From Vibrio sinus (GTDB lineage Bacteria > Pseudomonadota > Gammaproteobacteria > Enterobacterales > Vibrionaceae), in the NCBI RefSeq assembly GCF_023634645.1, contig NZ_JAMKMR010000003.1:1-64000 (forward strand): DNA of 64,000 bases, written 5' to 3'. The translations under genes and the position numbers were made by a program. The notes under the pieces are model-generated. The model saw nothing but the letters and a program-made list of their open reading frames with translations, searched no databases and was not told the DNA's origin. Shown in pieces: positions 39,994 through 47,876 of the stretch (positions within the stretch are counted from its first letter, which is position 1; each line of letters starts with the position of its first letter).

Positions 39994-40439
39994 TGTTAGA
40001 TCTTCCTGCAGAATTCGAACAGTTCCACTGGATGGTGGACATGGTACAAAATGTCGATATGGGCCTTGTGGTACTTAATCGTGAATACGAAGTCCAGGTG
40101 TGGAACGGGTTTATGACCCATCATAGTGGCGTTCAATCTCACGATGCGATAGATAAAACCTTATTTGAACTGTTTCCTGAGATCCCACAAGACTGGTTTA
40201 AGCTGAAAACCAAACCTGTCTATGACTTAGGTTGTCGAAGCTTTATTACTTGGCAACAAAAACCTTATTTATTCAAGTGTCGTAACGTTCGCCCGGTGAC
40301 TCAACAAGCCGCATTCATGTATCAGAACATCACGTTAAACCCGATGAGAACACCAACGGGGCAGATCAAATCACTGTTTCTATCGATACAAGATGCAACC
40401 GCTGAAGCACTGGTATCCCTGGCGGAAAAAGGCGCTTAA
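39993..40439 (+). CDS. PAS domain protein
   Basis: A 148-residue single PAS domain (VDMGLVVLNREYEVQVWNGFM ... LFELFPEIP), with no kinase, GGDEF or other output domain. Its ATG overlaps the end of the receiver-CheX gene, so the two are translationally coupled and probably function together. It may be a sensor adaptor; the ligand is unknown. Confidence 0.88.
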   Translation: MLDLPAEFEQFHWMVDMVQNVDMGLVVLNREYEVQVWNGFMTHHSGVQSHDAIDKTLFELFPEIPQDWFKLKTKPVYDLGCRSFITWQQKPYLFKCRNVRPVTQQAAFMYQNITLNPMRTPTGQIKSLFLSIQDATAEALVSLAEKGA

Positions 40440-40508
40440 ATTAAGCTCGCTAGCTCGGCGGTTTTCGAGATATAGTAACTCTAACAATCAATCGGTTATG
40501 AGTTAAAA

Positions 40509-42014
40509 ATGAGCGCAGGACACTCTCTTCCGTTATACAGTGCCGAGCAGGTTAAGCAAGGCGAAGTACAGGCGGCGAAACTTGCCAACATTCCCATGTA
40601 TGATCTGATGGAAAAAGCAGGCGCAGCGGTGTTTGAAACACTTCTCGAGCACTATGGCCAGCCATCCTCTATCGCTGTGTTTTGTGGGGGAGGTAATAAT
40701 GGTGGAGACGGTTATGTTGTCGCCAGATTAGCCAAGGAGCGAGGCATTCAAGTCTCACTTTATCATTGTGGAGCTATCGATAAGCTTAAAGGTGATGCAC
40801 TGACGGCTAAAAGAGCGTGGCAAAGCGCAGGCGGCCGTATTGTCGATATTGAACGTATCCTATCTCAACCGGTTTCTCTCACATTAAGCGAACACAATGT
40901 TGTGGTTGATGCATTGCTGGGGACGGGCCTTTCTGGTCCCGTTCGGCCACAAGCACGTCAAGTGATTGCGCTCTTGAATCAATTTAATGGCCCAGTGGTT
41001 TCAGTTGATATCCCTTCCGGCCTATGTGCCAATACAGGTCAAGTCTTGGGCGATTGCGTTAAAGCTGACCATACGGTCACATTTATTGGCCATAAACAAG
41101 GTTTGGTGACAGGTCATGCCCGTGCCTATACTGGCGATCTGCATTTCGCTGGTCTAAGCGTTGAAGAACGCTTAGAGCAAATTTGTGCGACCTCACGCTT
41201 TCTCATGGGGCAGGAGGTGTATCAATATTTACCCGAGCGCTCGCCTTTGGCTCATAAGGGAAATAACGGCAAGCTAATATGTATTGGTGGCAACGAAGGC
41301 ATGGCAGGGGCTATTGTGTTAGCATCTACTGCAGCCGCTCGCTCTGGAGCGGGCCTAGTCGCAACACTGGCTCATTCAGACAGTGTGTTGCCTTTGCAAG
41401 TGCATTGCCCTGAGGTAATGGCAAGACAGTGGTGTGGAGATAAAGCCTTTTTATCTCAGCGACTGCGTTGGTCAGATGTGGTGTTAATTGGACCGGGCCT
41501 TGGTACCGATGATTGGTCTGAGGAAGCGTATCATGATGTGCTTGGTGTTGATAAAGTGAAGGTATTTGATGCCGATGCCTTAAACCTTCTAGCCCAACGG
41601 CCGAATAAAGATCCGCAGCGGATATTGACTCCTCACTCTGGCGAGGCAGCACGTTTGCTGGGTGTATCTATTGAGGAGGTTGAATCTGATCGATACCAAT
41701 CTGTAATAGAACTTCACCAACGTTATGGCGGCGTGATTGTGTTAAAGGGGCCTGGGACGTTAGTTTTCGATGGTCAAACAACGACTGTTTGTCCAAAAGG
41801 CAATTCAGGTATGGCATCTGGCGGTATGGGTGATGTGCTTTCTGGTGTTATTGCCGGGTTGTTAGCTCAAGGCATGTGCCTTTTTGATGCAGCAAAACTT
41901 GGCGTGTATTGTCATAGCGAGGCGGCTGATGTTATTGCTTCACAGACGGGCCAACGCGGAATGCTGGCGAGCGATGTAATCCCACAGGTAAGAGCGTTGT
42001 TAAACAGACACTAA
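40509..42014 (+). CDS. nnr: Bifunctional NAD(P)H-hydrate epimerase / ADP-dependent dehydratase
   Basis: A 501-residue repair enzyme. The N-terminal YjeF_N domain (VFCGGGNNGGDGYVVARLAKE, about residues 58-78) epimerises damaged NAD(P)H hydrate; the C-terminal domain, with NSGMASGGMGDVLSGVIAGL (about 434-453), dehydrates it using ADP. Usually it lies beside tsaE-amiB-mutL; here it stands alone before guaC, so it may be the only copy relocated or a paralogue. Confidence 0.95.
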   Translation: MSAGHSLPLYSAEQVKQGEVQAAKLANIPMYDLMEKAGAAVFETLLEHYGQPSSIAVFCGGGNNGGDGYVVARLAKERGIQVSLYHCGAIDKLKGDALTAKRAWQSAGGRIVDIERILSQPVSLTLSEHNVVVDALLGTGLSGPVRPQARQVIALLNQFNGPVVSVDIPSGLCANTGQVLGDCVKADHTVTFIGHKQGLVTGHARAYTGDLHFAGLSVEERLEQICATSRFLMGQEVYQYLPERSPLAHKGNNGKLICIGGNEGMAGAIVLASTAAARSGAGLVATLAHSDSVLPLQVHCPEVMARQWCGDKAFLSQRLRWSDVVLIGPGLGTDDWSEEAYHDVLGVDKVKVFDADALNLLAQRPNKDPQRILTPHSGEAARLLGVSIEEVESDRYQSVIELHQRYGGVIVLKGPGTLVFDGQTTTVCPKGNSGMASGGMGDVLSGVIAGLLAQGMCLFDAAKLGVYCHSEAADVIASQTGQRGMLASDVIPQVRALLNRH

Positions 42015-42160
42015 GTTCTGAAACAATGAGCTACAATTAAGGAAGCAGGCGTGAAGTATTTAGTCTTCGAATTTTCGATATGAATTCTTCGGCAGGATAG
42101 CATACTAAAATGACAAAAATGAGTCTTGCATGAAAAAAATCACAACCTATAATGTTGTAA

Positions 42161-42192
42161 ACCGGAGCGTCTGCCAACGCTCCGGTTTTTTT
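42161..42192 (+). terminator. Intrinsic terminator between nnr and guaC
   Basis: ACCGGAGCGT (42161-42170) pairs perfectly with ACGCTCCGGT (42177-42186), followed by a T run to 42192. It ends about 90 bases before the guaC start and could terminate nnr or attenuate guaC. Confidence 0.9.
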
Positions 42193-42279
42193 GTGTCCGA
42201 AGTTCGAGAATGACGTCTGCCAACGTGATTTATCGAGAATGCTAAGGGCACTGACTGTAGACAATCAAGGAAATGCACA

Positions 42280-43323
42280 ATGCGTATCGAACAAGAACTT
42301 AAGCTTGGTTTTAAAGATGTCCTGTTTCGTCCGAAACGTTCAACACTGAAAAGCCGGTCTCAAGTAAATTTAACCCGCGAGTTTACCTTCAAGCACAGTG
42401 GGCGTCAATGGTCAGGTGTGCCTGTTATTGCCGCGAACATGGACTCAGTGGGTAGTTTTGCCATGGCTAAAGCGTTGGCAGAACATGGTGTTATGACCGC
42501 TGTACACAAACATTATACAGTCGCAGAGTGGGCAGAGTTTGTTAAAGAGGCCGATGCAAAAACGCTGAATAATGTGATGGTGTCAACGGGAACATCCGAT
42601 GCCGATTTCCAAAAAACACTCGATGTTATGGCGTTAAGTGATGAGTTGCTGTTTATTTGTATCGACATTGCTAACGGTTACTCTGAACACCTAGTCGAAT
42701 ACGTGCAAAAAGTAAGAGAAGCCTTCCCTGACAAAGTGATTTCTGCGGGGAATGTGGTTACGGGTGATATGGTTGAAGAGCTGATCCTAGCTGGCGCAGA
42801 CATCGTAAAAGTGGGCATTGGCCCTGGTTCGGTATGCACCACTCGAGTAAAAACCGGAGTAGGCTATCCACAACTTTCCGCCATTATAGAATGTGCCGAT
42901 GCGGCCCACGGCCTAGGCGGCCGAATTATTGGTGATGGCGGCTGCTCTTGCGCTGGTGATGTCGCTAAAGCCTTCGGCGGCGGTGCCGACTTTGTCATGC
43001 TTGGTGGCATGCTTGCCGCTCATGAAGAGTCAGGCGGCGAGCTTATCGAGAAAGACGGAAAAACCTTCATGAAATTCTATGGAATGTCTTCACAAAGCGC
43101 GATGGACAAGCATTCTGGAGGCGTTGCAGGCTACCGCGCAGCTGAAGGAAAAACCGTACTATTGCCATACCGTGGACCAGTAGATGAGACCATTCAAGAC
43201 ATCCTTGGCGGCGTACGCTCAACCTGCACATACGTAGGCGCGTCGGAGCTTCGCGAGCTAACAAAGAGAGCGACATTTATCCGCGTTCAGGAACAAGAGA
43301 ACAACGTTTTTGGTAAAGAGTAA
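42280..43323 (+). CDS. guaC: GMP reductase
   Basis: A 347-residue IMP-dehydrogenase-family enzyme reducing GMP to IMP with NADPH. The catalytic cysteine is in GPGSVCTTR (about residues 181-189); [17 protein letters not shown] and [14 protein letters not shown] are conserved. Length equals E. coli GuaC. A terminator follows directly, and a tyrosine integrase gene begins its 3' end 127 bases downstream on the other strand. Confidence 0.97.
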   Translation: MRIEQELKLGFKDVLFRPKRSTLKSRSQVNLTREFTFKHSGRQWSGVPVIAANMDSVGSFAMAKALAEHGVMTAVHKHYTVAEWAEFVKEADAKTLNNVMVSTGTSDADFQKTLDVMALSDELLFICIDIANGYSEHLVEYVQKVREAFPDKVISAGNVVTGDMVEELILAGADIVKVGIGPGSVCTTRVKTGVGYPQLSAIIECADAAHGLGGRIIGDGGCSCAGDVAKAFGGGADFVMLGGMLAAHEESGGELIEKDGKTFMKFYGMSSQSAMDKHSGGVAGYRAAEGKTVLLPYRGPVDETIQDILGGVRSTCTYVGASELRELTKRATFIRVQEQENNVFGKE

Positions 43324-43356
43324 AACGTCAACTCTTCGGAAAAACCGAATTAATTT

Positions 43357-43382
43357 GAGCCGTTTTTAACGGCTCTTTTTTT
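43357..43382 (+). terminator. Intrinsic terminator of guaC
   Basis: GAGCCGTT (43357-43364) pairs with AACGGCTC (43368-43375), followed by TTTTTTT. This marks the end of the core-genome segment before the integrase region. Confidence 0.92.
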
Positions 43383-43396
43383 GCCCAGAAATCAAA

Positions 43397-43417
43397 AGTG
43401 GCGACAAAGTGGCGACA
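43397..43417. repeat. Direct repeat near integrase (possible Int arm sites)
   Basis: AGTGGCGACA occurs twice, at 43397-43406 and 43408-43417, one helical turn apart, between the guaC terminator and the integrase stop codon. Closely spaced direct repeats beside tyrosine integrases are often arm-type binding sites. I found no matching copy near 47.9 kb. Confidence 0.5.
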
Positions 43418-43449
43418 CTTGCGGAAAAATTTTTTGCAAAGACGAAAAT

Positions 43450-44484
43450 TTAGAAGCCTGAAATGGGGTTTAGAGTGATTGCTTCGGAGAGGTGATCAGG
43501 GGCGAAATGTGCGTACCGCATGGTCATGGAAATATCGGCATGGCCAAGAATGTCTCTTAATACGAGAATATTTCCGCCGTTCATCATAAAGTGACTGGCA
43601 AAAGTGTGGCGCAAAACATGCGAAGCTTGTCCTGAAGGCAGCTCAATACCTAATTTGTTTTTTAATATGTAGCAGAACGGCGTATAACACTCTTCAAACA
43701 GTTTCCCTGAGGTAGGCTTGTATATTTCCTGATAAAGCGCCTCAGAGATGGGCACGGAGCGATTCTTCTTAGTTTTTGTATTGGTATAGGTCACTTTAAA
43801 TGGGCTTAGCTGAGTGCCTCTGAGCTGAGCGGCTTCATTCCATCTTGCACCAGTGGCCAAGCATAATTTAACGATCTTTAGCATATCTTCGCGTTCATGT
43901 TCCCCAACAATGTTCAAGAGTAGTGCTATTTTTTCAGAAGTGAGGAAAGACATGGCTCTTTCTGACTCTTTAAAAGGTTTAATGTCTATCAATGGGTTGG
44001 GCAACGACCATTCACCCATTTCTTTTAGCTTGTTAAAAATGGCCTTAAAGCGAGCAAGTTCAGAATTGAGAGTTGAAATACTAGGTTGGCCTCGGTTCCA
44101 GCGTTTTTCGTCGACGAAAATGATTTTTCCAGCCATACGTAATTTCCTAAAATCCGTATAGTGCTTAGCAGTAAAAGTCGAAGAGATAGGGTTGCCCATA
44201 GCTTCCACCATATGCTTAAACTTTTGGTATATCACATTCCCGTTTGCAAGCGTTCTTCCATAGTGAGAAAACCAAATTTCGATAATGTCTGAAAGCCTCC
44301 GGTGATCAGGCTTATCCCCCATCCATGGTTTTTCGTCTACCTGCTTCATTATGTAGAGCTCAAACGCGCTAACTTCACCTTTGGTGGAAAAGCGTTTACG
44401 GACACGTTTGTTTCTTCGGCCGTTTGGATAACACTCACAGAGCCAAGGCCTTTTACTGCCATCTTTTAAGTTGCGAATTGACAT
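43450..44484 (-). CDS. Tyrosine recombinase / phage-type integrase
   Basis: A 344-residue integrase. The catalytic domain contains the arginine in ATGARWNEAAQL, HVLRHTFASH with the second histidine/arginine pair, LGHADISMTMRYAH and the nucleophilic tyrosine in MRYAHFAP near the C-terminus. The N-terminal part resembles P2-family phage integrases. It points away from guaC with its 3' end near the presumed attachment site. The protein looks intact. Confidence 0.92.
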   Translation of the reverse strand: MSIRNLKDGSKRPWLCECYPNGRRNKRVRKRFSTKGEVSAFELYIMKQVDEKPWMGDKPDHRRLSDIIEIWFSHYGRTLANGNVIYQKFKHMVEAMGNPISSTFTAKHYTDFRKLRMAGKIIFVDEKRWNRGQPSISTLNSELARFKAIFNKLKEMGEWSLPNPLIDIKPFKESERAMSFLTSEKIALLLNIVGEHEREDMLKIVKLCLATGARWNEAAQLRGTQLSPFKVTYTNTKTKKNRSVPISEALYQEIYKPTSGKLFEECYTPFCYILKNKLGIELPSGQASHVLRHTFASHFMMNGGNILVLRDILGHADISMTMRYAHFAPDHLSEAITLNPISGF

Positions 44485-44746
44485 ATCGAAAATTACTTAC
44501 TGTTTATTCATACAGTAATATGCTTCATCGGACAGTCAATGTTTGATATCCGTTTCGAGAAACACGAGTGTGCTAACAAATTGTATGATTTGGAGTTAGA
44601 AGTTCAGGAAGTTTCGACTTTCCTTAGCTCGTCCTAATGAAAATATGCTGTTGGATTTAAACAGAGTATACGGCCCTCTAATGACAAAATTATAACCTAT
44701 ACTTTTTTGGAACAGCGAGAGCTACATAAAGTAAGGAAGCAACCAG

Positions 44747-45517
44747 ATGGAAATTCAAATGTTTTTTAGGAAAGTAATTAAAGCACTTCTTATGTGTTGT
44801 ATCTTTTTAAGTCCTACATCTTTTGCACAGAGTCATTTAAATATCATGACTGAAGATTGGCCTCCATTGAACTATCGTGAAGGAAAAGTTGCAGTAGGCC
44901 CGGCAGTAGAGTTGGTTGAGCAAGCGCAAAAAATTCTCAAACAAAACTCAAAAATAGCAATCTTGCCTTGGAAGAGAGCTTATCAAGAGGTGTTGAATAC
45001 AAAAAACACGATGCTATTTTCGATGTCTCGGACAAAGGAAAGAGAAAACTTATTCAAATGGGTAGGACCAATTGCCGCCAAAAAATACGCGTTTTTTGCC
45101 AAAGCAGGCTCAAACATCAAATTATCAAACATAGAGAGTGCTAAAGCGTACAGGATAGGAGTTCAAAATGGTGGGGTCACTGAGGAATATATCAAGAGCC
45201 AAAATTTTACTAAAGTCGATCCAATTCTCAAGACGAAACAAAACTTAGATAAGCTGCTGAATGGAAGAATTAATCTTTGGTATGAAGGTAGTTCGACAGT
45301 TTACGACACACTAAAAAAAGAAGGCCTCCCTGAAAATACGGTTGAAGAAGTACTAGTTGCGAAAACACAGCACCTGTATATGGCTTTTAATAAGGAAACA
45401 CTGCAAAAAGAAATTGATCAATGGCAGCAGGCATTATTGACGCTTTATAAAAATGGAGAGATGGAGAAAATTTATAAAAAGTACAACGCACTGCACCTTA
45501 TGCCCAACCTAGATTAA
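44747..45517 (+). CDS. Periplasmic substrate-binding protein, family 3
   Basis: A 256-residue exported protein with a signal peptide (about residues 1-27, ending LSPTSFAQ). It has the bilobed amino-acid-binding fold (SBP_bac_3): MTEDWPPLNYREGKVAVGPA near the mature N-terminus and later KYAFFAK, RIGVQNGGVTEEY. No permease or ATPase gene is adjacent, so it is either an orphan component or a sensor. It lies within a likely island and is AT-rich relative to neighbours. AAGGAAG precedes the start. Confidence 0.88.
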   Translation: MEIQMFFRKVIKALLMCCIFLSPTSFAQSHLNIMTEDWPPLNYREGKVAVGPAVELVEQAQKILKQNSKIAILPWKRAYQEVLNTKNTMLFSMSRTKERENLFKWVGPIAAKKYAFFAKAGSNIKLSNIESAKAYRIGVQNGGVTEEYIKSQNFTKVDPILKTKQNLDKLLNGRINLWYEGSSTVYDTLKKEGLPENTVEEVLVAKTQHLYMAFNKETLQKEIDQWQQALLTLYKNGEMEKIYKKYNALHLMPNLD

Positions 45518-45530
45518 TCCGATATTATAA

Positions 45531-45557
45531 GGCTCTGTTGCTTTTCACAACGGAGCC
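45531..45557. terminator. Hairpin after the family 3 binding protein gene
   Basis: GGCTCTGTTG (45531-45540) pairs with CAACGGAGCC (45548-45557), one G-U pair, no U-tract. The following 45558-45959 is AT-rich and holds no supported gene; two GGCAAT motifs occur near 45663 and 45675. Confidence 0.6.
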
Positions 45558-45959
45558 AACTCTTCAATATTTCAGTTAAGCCAACTGTCGCTGTATAGTA
45601 TTTTCACTTATTACCCGGAGTGAATTTCGGACAAAAAAATTGCCAAGTGGATGTGTGGACTCGGCAATACACGGCAATCACAAATCAGTTTATACATTTA
45701 AAAGTCAAAACCACAATATGGTTTTTACATAAAGAATTCAGTAAGTTTTTTAGTGCAGCTTTGTGGCTTCGAGTGGCTTCATGAATAGTTGTAAATGATA
45801 CGTTTCATGTTTCTATTTGTCTTGAGTGATAATTTACATTGATATAAGAGAAAACTGTTGCCAGTAACTCCAATTTTATTAAGGCATTCAGATGTGCGTC
45901 CTTTTGTTAGCATAAATTAAACTAAACTGATGAGTAGGTAGCAGAACGGATGACTACTT

Positions 45960-46964
45960 ATGAATCTCATAGTAAAAGTTATTTTTTTAACGTTGTTGAC
46001 CATACCAAACATTATATTTTCTCAAGAGCTCCGCTTGGCTGTAGTTCCAAAAGAAGAAAATAATCCATTTTTCGCGGCGAGCCGAGATGGGTGCGTAGCT
46101 GCTGCTAAAGAAATCGGCAATGTTCAATGCGTATTTCGTGGGCCCATCAGTGTTGATGTAAGACAACAAGACAAAATTATCTCAGATTTGATTAATGAGG
46201 GTGTAGACGGTATCGCCATTGCTGTCAGTCAGTCTGATTTTCTGGCTTCTAACAGCGTGCAAAAAGCGTTACGACAGGGTATCCCTGTAATTACTTATGA
46301 TGCAGATTTTTCTCAAGAGTCGCTGAATAAGTATCCCAATTTGAGAGCCGCTTACATAGGAACCAACGATTTTGAACTAGGTAGAGCGTTGGGCGAGCTC
46401 TTAAAAGTCTATCGGCCTAATGGTGGAAACATTGTCATTCAAACGGGTAGGCCAGATTCTCCCAATTTGAACTTAAGAGTCATGGGTGTCCGCTCTGCTC
46501 TCTCTGGCATAAACTACGACACTCCCCCTGGAGAACGCTTATCGGGAGAACGTGGTTGGAGAGAGTTCAGTGAAAAACCATTGTACAATTTTGGGCAGAA
46601 TGACCGAGCTGAGCGAGATTTAAAAAATGTCTTATCAACATATAAAAGGAAAGGGATTGATGCATTTGTTGCTGTTGGAGGGTGGACGCAATTTGTTGAC
46701 TCTTATACAGAAGTTGTAGGCCCTCATAAACAAGCACTATTAAACCAAGATATCATACTTATCATCGCGGATACTGATGATAGACAACTCGATTATCTAA
46801 GAGATAATCTAGCACATGGCAATGTTGGCCAGAAACCCTATGAAATGGGTAGGCAAGCAATATTGACATTGCACAACTTGATAATTGGCGAGTCTGTTGA
46901 TGAAGTTGTGCATGTACCTATGACCATCTGTACACCCAAAAATTATGCAGCCTGCACAAAATAG
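45960..46964 (+). CDS. Periplasmic sugar-binding-like protein (RbsB/LacI fold)
   Basis: A 334-residue exported protein with a signal peptide (about residues 1-22). It has the Peripla_BP_4 sugar-binding fold: ELRLAVVPKEENNPFFAAS at the mature start, then INEGVDGIAIAVSQSDFLA and PVITYDADF. Typical members feed sugar ABC transporters, but no transporter gene is nearby. It may work as a sensor subunit or with a transporter elsewhere. Confidence 0.88.
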   Translation: MNLIVKVIFLTLLTIPNIIFSQELRLAVVPKEENNPFFAASRDGCVAAAKEIGNVQCVFRGPISVDVRQQDKIISDLINEGVDGIAIAVSQSDFLASNSVQKALRQGIPVITYDADFSQESLNKYPNLRAAYIGTNDFELGRALGELLKVYRPNGGNIVIQTGRPDSPNLNLRVMGVRSALSGINYDTPPGERLSGERGWREFSEKPLYNFGQNDRAERDLKNVLSTYKRKGIDAFVAVGGWTQFVDSYTEVVGPHKQALLNQDIILIIADTDDRQLDYLRDNLAHGNVGQKPYEMGRQAILTLHNLIIGESVDEVVHVPMTICTPKNYAACTK

Positions 46965-47036
46965 AAGCACATGCCCTTGTACATCCAGCCAGCAGCTAGA
47001 CTTAAACCAAGAAGGTAGGTGCTGGTTGAGGTGGAT

Positions 47037-47450
47037 ATGTGTGGCAGGCTAAACGTCATTGATGACCCACTGCCGAAGATCGTGAGTGACATGCTTGGGA
47101 GCGATTTCTCGGCAGAGACGAATACTGATTTGCGGCCAACACAAAATGTGTCCACAGTGATGTGCTTGAATAATGCGTTGCAGCAAGTGGACTTGCAATG
47201 GGGTATAAAACCTGACTGGGCAAAGCGAATTATCGTTAATGCGCAAGCAGAAACTGTAGCCACCAAACCGACTTTTCGTCAGGCATTTCACATAAGTAGG
47301 GTAGTTGTCCCTTGTTCTGGCTGGTATGAATAGCGAACAGAATAAGGCAAAAAGCAGAAATATTTATTCATGAATCCTGACCAATCGCCTTTATATATGG
47401 TTGCTATAGCTTTAGAAGAGAAGACCACAAAACATACTTACTTGCCATAA
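47037..47450 (+). pseudogene. SOS response-associated peptidase (SRAP/YedK), decayed
   Basis: The frame begins MCGRLNVIDD with the catalytic Cys2 of SRAP proteins, which crosslink to abasic sites in single-stranded DNA. It continues to PCSGWYE and is then broken by TAG at 47331 and TAA at 47343; the same frame continues after them (GKKQKYLFMNPDQSPLYMV) to a TAA at 47448. Intact SRAP proteins are about 220 residues; this one stops near 137 codons. Two nonsense codons and truncation mark it as a pseudogene. Confidence 0.88.
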
Positions 47451-47501
47451 TTAGCAGCCTTTAAGATCCCATCTTTACCCTTGACAACTTCAACATGATT
47501 T

Positions 47502-47720
47502 TTAATCGTTGTTATTATTTTTGGGGTTTTCGATACTGAAAGCTTCCATAAGCTCATCTTGGAGATTTTTTGATGTCAGTTTGGGAACCAGGCTATAGTT
47601 GTGAAAATGGTATTTTTTACTCCACTGGTCTATGTTTCCAACGATTAGAAAGTGCGTAACTTTACCGCTACATTTGCTGGATACCTCTAGTAATGCTTGT
47701 AGGGCACCGGCGATATGCAT
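47502..47720 (-). other. Open frame of uncertain status
   Basis: A 72-codon frame (MHIAGALQALLEVSSKC ...) with plausible composition but no recognised family and no clear ribosome binding site. The frame stays open upstream of the ATG for about ten more codons to a TGA. It sits between two pseudogenes and is probably another gene remnant. Confidence 0.3.
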
Positions 47721-47765
47721 GTGTAACGGGGCACCTGTACAAAACTGGTAACCGTTAGATCAAGT

Positions 47766-47858
47766 CTGAACTTCTACACGTGGTGCTTCTCCCGAAGGTC
47801 GCTCAACGCCTAATTTGTTTTTTAGTATCCAGCAAAACACTGTATAACACTTTTTAAA
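47766..47858 (-). pseudogene. Fragment of a second tyrosine integrase
   Basis: A 31-codon stretch (FKKCYTVFCWILKNKLGVE then RPSGEAP) aligns with the C-terminal part of the integrase at 43450 (FEECYTPFCYILKNKLGIE then LPSGQAS), same strand, about 20 identities in 27. The frame is lost on both sides. It marks the remains of a related element and probably the far end of the island. Confidence 0.85.
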
Positions 47859-47876
47859 CGTTGGCTCGACTTGGAA

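Noticed and set aside
41326..41652. 108-codon minus-strand frame inside nnr
   Set aside because: A shadow of the real gene on the other strand; the nnr frame is fully explained by its family.
42107..42133. Short frame (MTKMSLA) before the terminator upstream of guaC
   Set aside because: Too short, no codon run of one amino acid and no ribosome binding site; not a credible attenuator peptide.
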